Shown one piece after another: positions 8,901-12,258 of a DNA stretch of 12,258 bases. The DNA is from an uncultured Clostridia bacterium (GTDB lineage: Bacteria > Bacillota > Clostridia > Christensenellales > CAG-314): NCBI GenBank assembly GCA_934294965.1, contig CAKRAM010000107.1, positions 1 to 12,258 on the forward strand. Direction: 5' to 3'. The translations under genes and the position numbers were made by a program. Under the pieces are notes generated by a model, which did no database searches, was not told the DNA's origin, and was given only the letters and a program-made list of their open reading frames with translations. Numbering within the stretch: position 1 is the first letter of the stretch; every line of letters begins with the position of its first letter.

Positions 8901-11705
8901 CAGCACTTCGGTGTACTTGAAGTACAACATTTTGTCACTTGCACTTGCGCAGTAGTTTGCCACGACTTGCGTAATTTGAGAATAATCGCCTATCAACCTG
9001 CCTTGCGGCGTTGTGGTTGCGCTTGCCCAAAGTTCGGAAACTTCCTGCGCGTTGAAGCCGACTTCGTTTGTTAAGTATGCCTTTACGACTTCCGCTTCCT
9101 TTTCGTTAAGATATTCGTTATCGTCCGATTTGATTTCGGTTGTGTACGTTCCGAACGCAAACGGAAGAGGCTGCTCGTCGTTGCCCGTTGCCCATTGCAA
9201 AAGGCGGGCAAGGTTATATGCTTTTTTGTGAGAGTCGCTTGCATTGCCGTCGCTGCCCACCTTGTAGGTGAGTTTTTTGACGTTTGCCGTGTCGTACATC
9301 AAAATGTAGTCCGGCGTGGAGTTTGTTATCAAGTTGCCGCTGACCGAAAAGCCGCTACGCTCTTTTACGGCAAGAGATTGATCTTCCGCAGATACGGTTA
9401 CATCCGGCAATTTGTCCAACCTGCCGTCCAAACCGTCCGATACGGTGTAGTCCATTGCGCAAACAACCTGATACTTTGTTGCGCTGAACACGCTGTAGTT
9501 GGCAAAACCGTTGTTGTCCGAGCGGATTACCGCAGGGGCGGTTACGTACAAAATGCGGTTTTGACCGCCGCTTGCGTCGCCGCTTTTTACAACGCTTACG
9601 TTTATGCCAAGGTTACTTTCCGCAAGAGAAAATTGTTCCGGATTGACGTGAACGACGTACATATCAGTCGCATCGTCAAAAACTATCGACGTTATTGCCG
9701 AATGAGCCGCCGTGTAGGAAATATCTATGCCCTGATACTGCTTGGGAAGCAAAAAGTTGCCGCTTTCGTACTTGACGCCGTATTTGCTGCGAGTATCCAA
9801 AATGTTTTGGAGAATGTCCACGTCGTTGAAGGTTTTTTCAACGTAGCCGAACGCCAGTTCGTACAACTCGGAGTTATCCCCGAGTTCTATCAAGACGTTA
9901 ACGTTTTCGGTGTAGGTTTCTCCGTCGCCGAAATCGCCCGTAACCGTCATTTGCGCAAACGTAAAGAACGTTGCGGAATTTAGGTACACCGCTTGCGCTC
10001 CGCCGTCCAAGGACACGAAGTTATAGGCACTTTTTACTGCGTAGGTGAGGCTTGTTAAGCCAATGTCGCGGAAAGCCTCCCAAGTTACCGAGTCTCCGTA
10101 CATCGTAAAATTGCGGCGATAGTCGTGATCTCCGCCAACCACCGGCAAGTAGAAGTACGCTTTGTCTTTGTTGTTCTTTTCCGCGTCGTATATAGTGGTT
10201 AGGCGAAGCGGACTGAGTTGCGCCACCAAATACTTGAATTTGGTTTCACGCGTTTGACTTGTTACCCTGAACGAGAAAGACGTTGTAAAAACGCTGTCGT
10301 TTACGTAAACTTTTGCAAAAAGCGTAACGGGAGTGTTTTCCGTAAGCACTTCGGCAAGTTTGCCCTCGTCTGACATGCTTTCAGTTGCGGAAGACGTCCA
10401 CTCTATACGCACGTTTTTGCTTTGCACCGCTTTGGGCAAAAACACGTCGTAAGTTACCGCGTCGCCGACGAGCGAATTGGGAATATGTTTAAGTTCGTTG
10501 TTCAAAAGGTCGGCAAACACTGTGCCGTCGCCGCTTGCAACGATGCGGAACTCGGCTTGGTGAGCAAAACTACCCGAAGAGAACGTTATCCTGCCGACTT
10601 CCGTTGCAGTGACGGTGCTTGCCGTAAGTGTGCCTCCGGAGTACACGCAACTGCCGTCTACTGTCACCTGAACTTCGTTTTTGTAGAAATCCAACGCGCC
10701 GAAAGCCGAAACCGAAGTTTGCGACGCGATGCCGCCGCCGATTGACGATTGAAGCCTGTCCACAAGCAGTTGAAGCGCCTTGTCGGCATCGAAATTGTTC
10801 ACTTGAACCAAGTTGGAATAGGACAAACTTACGTCCGTGCCGCTTTCGGTTTTAAGTTGTTCCACGTTCAATGCGGCGTTTGCCGAATCCAACACTATTT
10901 TGCCGCTTCCCGAAGCCGAAGCCTTTACCGCTTTGGAAGAATACAAACGATACAAGCCACTGCCGCTCAAAGTTATGTTTTGGTTTAGCGTGAGCGCGTT
11001 GCCGTGCAAATCGATATTGACGGGAGAGGAAAAGGCAATTGCTTTGTCCAGCGAAATGTCCGCAGAAAGGACGATTGTTTGCGTTTTGTTCGCGTCCAAC
11101 AAGCCGCCGTTAACGTCGTCCGCCGCCTTTGCCAGTTCGTTGCCGTCGGATACGAAAATATACTCGGAATAGTCCGCATTGCTGACGTAGGTTGTTATTT
11201 GTAAATCGAACTGCTTGCCGATAGCGTCGGAATCGGCAGCTATGTGCAACTCGAAGGTGAATTTTTCCGTTTGAGTGCGCTTGTTGCCGTTGCCGTACAT
11301 AATGTAGCCGCCAAACAGTTTTCCTTCGCCGTCGGCTGTAAGTTCCGCCAACGTGCCGATAAATTTGCCGTTTTGATACACCAAAATTACGCTTTTTAGT
11401 CGATTTTGCTGCGCGGCGGTAAGCGTTTGATTGTTTTGCGCGGTGTTGATGCCAAACGAATACACCACGTTGGCTTTTCCTGCGTTGCTAACGGTGATAG
11501 GCACGTCTACGCTATCGCCGGGATTGGCAAAATCCAACGGCACGGCGGTAACTTCCACCGATACGGCATTATTAACGTTGCCCGTGTCGCCGTCCACGTT
11601 GCCGTCGACCTTGAACGAAAACAATATTGCTGCGAAAACCGTTCCGCAAACGGCTATTGCCAGCACCAATGCGATTATCCAAATCGTTTTGCTGCGTACC
11701 GTCAT
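5910..11705 (-). CDS. giant secreted modular adhesin-like protein with an N-terminal TasA-like domain
   Basis: 1931-aa exported protein, first gene after the riboswitch leader. Residues 8-30 are hydrophobic and end in VFAAILFSFKVDG. A TasA/camelysin-like beta-sandwich follows (about 45-180): LDFANPGDSVDVPITVSNAG (57-76) matches the L-x-P-G-D ... N-x-G pattern of TasA, and DAIGKQF (160-166) repeats a motif of the 260-aa protein. Next come a beta-helix-like stretch (205-285; IDLHGNALTLNQNITL), an atypical Ig-like domain (about 415-483; VFLPKAV, IEWTSSATE), further LP-initiated Ig-like units near 520 and 652, a helical region with an internal duplication (LQWA at 836-839 and 935-938), leucine-rich repeats (about 1105-1215) and about 600 tyrosine-rich residues of unknown fold (1340-1931). 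No LPXTG or C-terminal membrane segment is seen. The start is fixed by AAGGAGGT 5 bases upstream. It is probably a cell-surface or matrix adhesin whose first domain lets it join a TasA-like fibre; that function is inferred. Confidence 0.82.
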   Translation of the reverse strand: MTVRSKTIWIIALVLAIAVCGTVFAAILFSFKVDGNVDGDTGNVNNAVSVEVTAVPLDFANPGDSVDVPITVSNAGKANVVYSFGINTAQNNQTLTAAQQNRLKSVILVYQNGKFIGTLAELTADGEGKLFGGYIMYGNGNKRTQTEKFTFELHIAADSDAIGKQFDLQITTYVSNADYSEYIFVSDGNELAKAADDVNGGLLDANKTQTIVLSADISLDKAIAFSSPVNIDLHGNALTLNQNITLSGSGLYRLYSSKAVKASASGSGKIVLDSANAALNVEQLKTESGTDVSLSYSNLVQVNNFDADKALQLLVDRLQSSIGGGIASQTSVSAFGALDFYKNEVQVTVDGSCVYSGGTLTASTVTATEVGRITFSSGSFAHQAEFRIVASGDGTVFADLLNNELKHIPNSLVGDAVTYDVFLPKAVQSKNVRIEWTSSATESMSDEGKLAEVLTENTPVTLFAKVYVNDSVFTTSFSFRVTSQTRETKFKYLVAQLSPLRLTTIYDAEKNNKDKAYFYLPVVGGDHDYRRNFTMYGDSVTWEAFRDIGLTSLTYAVKSAYNFVSLDGGAQAVYLNSATFFTFAQMTVTGDFGDGETYTENVNVLIELGDNSELYELAFGYVEKTFNDVDILQNILDTRSKYGVKYESGNFLLPKQYQGIDISYTAAHSAITSIVFDDATDMYVVHVNPEQFSLAESNLGINVSVVKSGDASGGQNRILYVTAPAVIRSDNNGFANYSVFSATKYQVVCAMDYTVSDGLDGRLDKLPDVTVSAEDQSLAVKERSGFSVSGNLITNSTPDYILMYDTANVKKLTYKVGSDGNASDSHKKAYNLARLLQWATGNDEQPLPFAFGTYTTEIKSDDNEYLNEKEAEVVKAYLTNEVGFNAQEVSELWASATTTPQGRLIGDYSQITQVVANYCASASDKMLYFKYTEVLQWALNEKDFDNTSAGVGKGCAPNMSTIGGVNVIMGGTSTSLNWDSNPSTWTVDTVSYWQDSKYNSSTDYSEDFTEYISDAEAQVIMAFWFALSRINNYQLGRNFATAFLAACVQPTFLHEDGAGKLVNAVYNKLRQTEVDFTVYLADDGIPETGAPQVSVLDYSTTAVAYFSNLTEIKVHGEVSGNDVVTSAFVTSGSVNGFFNRITKLDADRTGVKFDAVGMRACANGNATLDLTNVSRLSAVTQLDFSYNSGITSIGDILNVDIKKLDYLDVHKVGVRDKYRNYVLDNIAANNKSAKLWCSNEYFLRDEYTPVQTTTSDELRFLAELTKVNSPYLALATKLNSGKGNKTVQWYVNKGNPAYLVDDVGVDDFSTVTSVDQMNALLSNFYACTESVAEYGLQAGKVYRIAYKLNGTTGHSVEFIEVGTFDQAVTAVPDTVDFSGVGGTKQVSTVAQGDAVGSEPAVSEDGFTIEGIKNNWNVKSDDDIKDLGKQSNSYIDFTNPKGWLYTAALYEVTAEHNFVTTYRCYVGSNLQTEKTYSVNSSVVKASYSRFDRLGYFEFSVTETRRYKMYFYQPEDTEAKLYQVYRGTRSTTNGNPSTVNFANHDSFYYGTSTNTFTYRENGHMPYTVSNYSVTLDGQPFNYTDLDSLKSKIENYAENNYQSNSAFVSEVIQGGVTKTESELWTYAANIGTKADCEQAVQKISIAANDEILYKALYKYTGVTGRKDYYEGGTLVSGRTFTSGQGYKLTASSEAETTVSKYSLTDYDIHDTASTRNLKDILAKANLHKDDALFGNYYGNYYCYSGATRIVDGVKYEQYSVYRLLFDDELNTFYFEHDALASQNKQEYKPITSKENLFSELVNALSGASSALKEGSIIYYTGDKGSFYAHGFFELVYNPDTMVYYFKSMGGLGNIELTVDYYGNGSFSVDRIEGQNLSIGGISKFTNVRYVGNTVYSFYGGTGGSEDVEVVARIKELNAGTYTIYERPFYVTVSA

Positions 11706-11710
11706 TTGGC

Positions 11711-11718
11711 ACCTCCTT
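11711..11718 (-). promoter_or_regulatory. strong ribosome binding site of the 1931-aa gene
   Basis: The minus strand reads CACAAGGAGGTGCCAAATG, with AAGGAGGT 5 bases before the ATG at 11705-11703. It lies about 70 bases beyond the riboswitch terminator and does not pair with it, so control of this gene looks transcriptional rather than translational. Confidence 0.85.
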
Positions 11719-11788
11719 GTGATATTTTGTACAAATACGTTTTATGCTTGCGCCCGATACGATTGTCCATCGATTTGCCGAAAAAGCC

Positions 11789-11825
11789 AAAAAAAATGCC
11801 AAACTACAAGAACTTGTAATTTGGC
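11789..11825 (-). terminator. riboswitch expression-platform terminator
   Basis: The minus transcript folds GCCAAAUUACAAG (11825-11813) against CUUGUAGUUUGGC (11810-11798), 13 pairs with one G-U. The uninterrupted stem leaves a two-base loop (11812-11811), so in practice the innermost pairs open. After one A comes a run of eight U (11796-11789). It lies inside the leader, between the promoter and the first gene, so unless it is prevented from forming it would stop transcription before the operon. Its 5' arm contains CAAAUU (11823-11818), which is also the 3' strand of the aptamer P1 helix. The two structures are therefore mutually exclusive. Confidence 0.9.
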
Positions 11826-11895
11826 AACCGGCTGGCTCGGTGAGCCCCTATGGCTTTGCGTGATAACCTTGCGATTATTTTGCTATTTTCAAATC
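11818..11895 (-). ncRNA. cyclic di-GMP class I (GEMM-I) riboswitch aptamer
   Basis: The minus strand carries the GEMM-I signature in order. P1 5' strand GAUUUG (11895-11890); UAGCAAAA (11885-11878), whose G matches the ligand-contacting G20 of the Vibrio Vc2 aptamer; a hairpin AUAAUC-GCAA-GGUUAU with a GNRA tetraloop (11878-11863); the near-invariant ACGCAAAGCC (11861-11852), which holds the stacked A47; a short P3 hairpin GGCUC-ACC-GAGCC (11846-11834); AGCC then GGUUGCC (11829-11823), where the first C of the final CC matches C92; and the P1 3' strand CAAAUU (11823-11818). Family knowledge: this class binds c-di-GMP and controls motility, adhesion and biofilm genes. P3 is shorter than in Vc2. 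P1 and the terminator share CAAAUU, so ligand binding should prevent termination (ON switch, inferred). Confidence 0.9.
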
Positions 11896-11939
11896 GATAT
11901 GGTATCGGCGAAACCATCGCACGAAACATTTACATATGT

Positions 11940-11967
11940 ATTATACCTATTTGCAAGTTTGTGTCAA
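11940..11967 (-). promoter_or_regulatory. sigma-A promoter of the riboswitch-controlled operon
   Basis: On the minus strand TTGACA (11967-11962) and TATAAT (11945-11940) are both perfect consensus boxes, separated by 16 bases. Transcription should start near 11933, giving a leader of about 228 bases that starts some 38 bases before the aptamer. With so strong a promoter, control would rest mainly on the riboswitch. Confidence 0.9.
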
Positions 11968-12258
11968 CTTTTTGCAAGCAATTACCCAAAATCCGTGCAA
12001 AATCTCGGCAAATTGGCAGTAAAAATGCCTCAATCGAGTATTTGTTTTTGTATTTTCGCGGCAAAATTGCCTTTGGGGCGCGCCAACGGCAAAACCCGAA
12101 CTCAAAAACGCGATTCCGACATCCGCTGATAAAACTCGATTGCGGTGGCAACAACGTTGTTTTTGGGCTATCGATACTGCCCTGCTTATGAAACACCTCT
12201 TTGCTCTTGCTCGCAAAGCACATCACTGCCTTTTGGTTGCAAAGCACATCCGCCGCTT
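11968..12258. other. region upstream of the promoter, no gene supported
   Basis: About 290 bases. An open minus-strand frame runs in from the right edge to 11930, but it reads through the whole promoter, is rich in Cys/Arg/Lys with no recognisable motif and has no ribosome binding site, so I treat it as non-coding. Visible structure: a 12-bp direct repeat (GCAAAGCACATC) at 12213-12224 and 12239-12250; the palindromes AACAACGTTGTT (12150-12161) and GGCGCGCC (12077-12084); and an 8-bp inverted pair CAATCGAG / CTCGATTG about 100 bases apart, the right arm at 12135-12142. The upstream gene, if any, lies outside the window. Confidence 0.4.
12213..12250. repeat. 12-bp direct repeat at the right edge
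   Basis: GCAAAGCACATC occurs at 12213-12224 and again at 12239-12250, a 26-base period with a 14-base spacer. Only two copies are visible because the window ends 8 bases later. The period is too short for a typical CRISPR array. Confidence 0.7.

Noticed and set aside
11789..11825. Terminator as the end of an upstream gene rather than part of a riboswitch
   Set aside because: A consensus promoter lies only about 115 bases upstream with a GEMM-I aptamer between, and the terminator shares its 5' arm with P1. This is the riboswitch expression-platform layout.
12213..12250. CRISPR array
   Set aside because: Repeat of 12 bases and spacer of 14 bases are far too short, and only two copies are present.
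11930..12258. Minus-strand open frame of more than 105 codons running in from the right edge
   Set aside because: It covers the whole sigma-A promoter, has no ribosome binding site, uses atypical Cys/Arg/Lys-rich composition and shows no domain. The overlapping 11947-12216 frame is equally unconvincing.

Overview
The window reads as part of a Gram-positive, low-to-mid GC genome, most likely an uncultured gut-type member of the Clostridia. I base this on strong AGGAGG-type ribosome binding sites, a textbook sigma-A promoter, intrinsic terminators with U-tracts, a GEMM-I type riboswitch, and SipW/TasA-style secretion signals. The genus is not readable from the sequence. Every gene I accept is on the minus strand, so the window is read here from right to left.

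Right end (12258 to 11968): about 290 bases with no gene I can support, containing a 12-bp direct repeat at the edge and several short palindromes. Then comes a complete regulatory leader: a sigma-A promoter (11967-11940), a cyclic di-GMP class I (GEMM-I) aptamer (11895-11818), an intrinsic terminator whose 5' arm overlaps the closing helix of the aptamer (11825-11789), and a strong Shine-Dalgarno site 5 bases before the first gene. The overlap predicts an ON switch: c-di-GMP holds the P1 helix, the terminator cannot form, and the operon is transcribed.

The operon (11705 to 951) holds four genes: a 1931-aa secreted protein, a 1066-aa secreted protein, a 260-aa protein and a 285-aa protein. 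All four start with a hydrophobic segment followed by a junction of the TasA/camelysin (SipW-dependent) type, clearest in the two small proteins. The two small proteins look like TasA/camelysin-like beta-sandwich subunits. The 1931-aa protein carries a TasA-like domain at its N-terminus, sharing the motif D-x-I-G-K-x-F with the 260-aa protein. The two large proteins share a module order: a beta-helix-like segment, atypical bacterial Ig-like domains and leucine-rich repeats. No LPXTG motif, C-terminal membrane anchor, sortase or signal peptidase gene is present. The 1066-aa and 260-aa genes overlap by four bases (ATGA). The operon ends with a 3' UTR hairpin and a strong intrinsic terminator (734-691).

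After the terminator lies a separate small gene (576-109) for a membrane-anchored, cysteine-rich protein resembling the YwmB family. The first 108 bases are intergenic and end, at the very edge, with a possible ribosome binding site for the next minus-strand gene.

Taken together, the main locus looks like a c-di-GMP-activated surface-fibre or biofilm-matrix operon: two TasA-like small subunits plus two giant modular adhesins exported by the same signal type. The riboswitch and its logic are read directly from the sequence. The matrix role is inference from domain resemblance and regulation.
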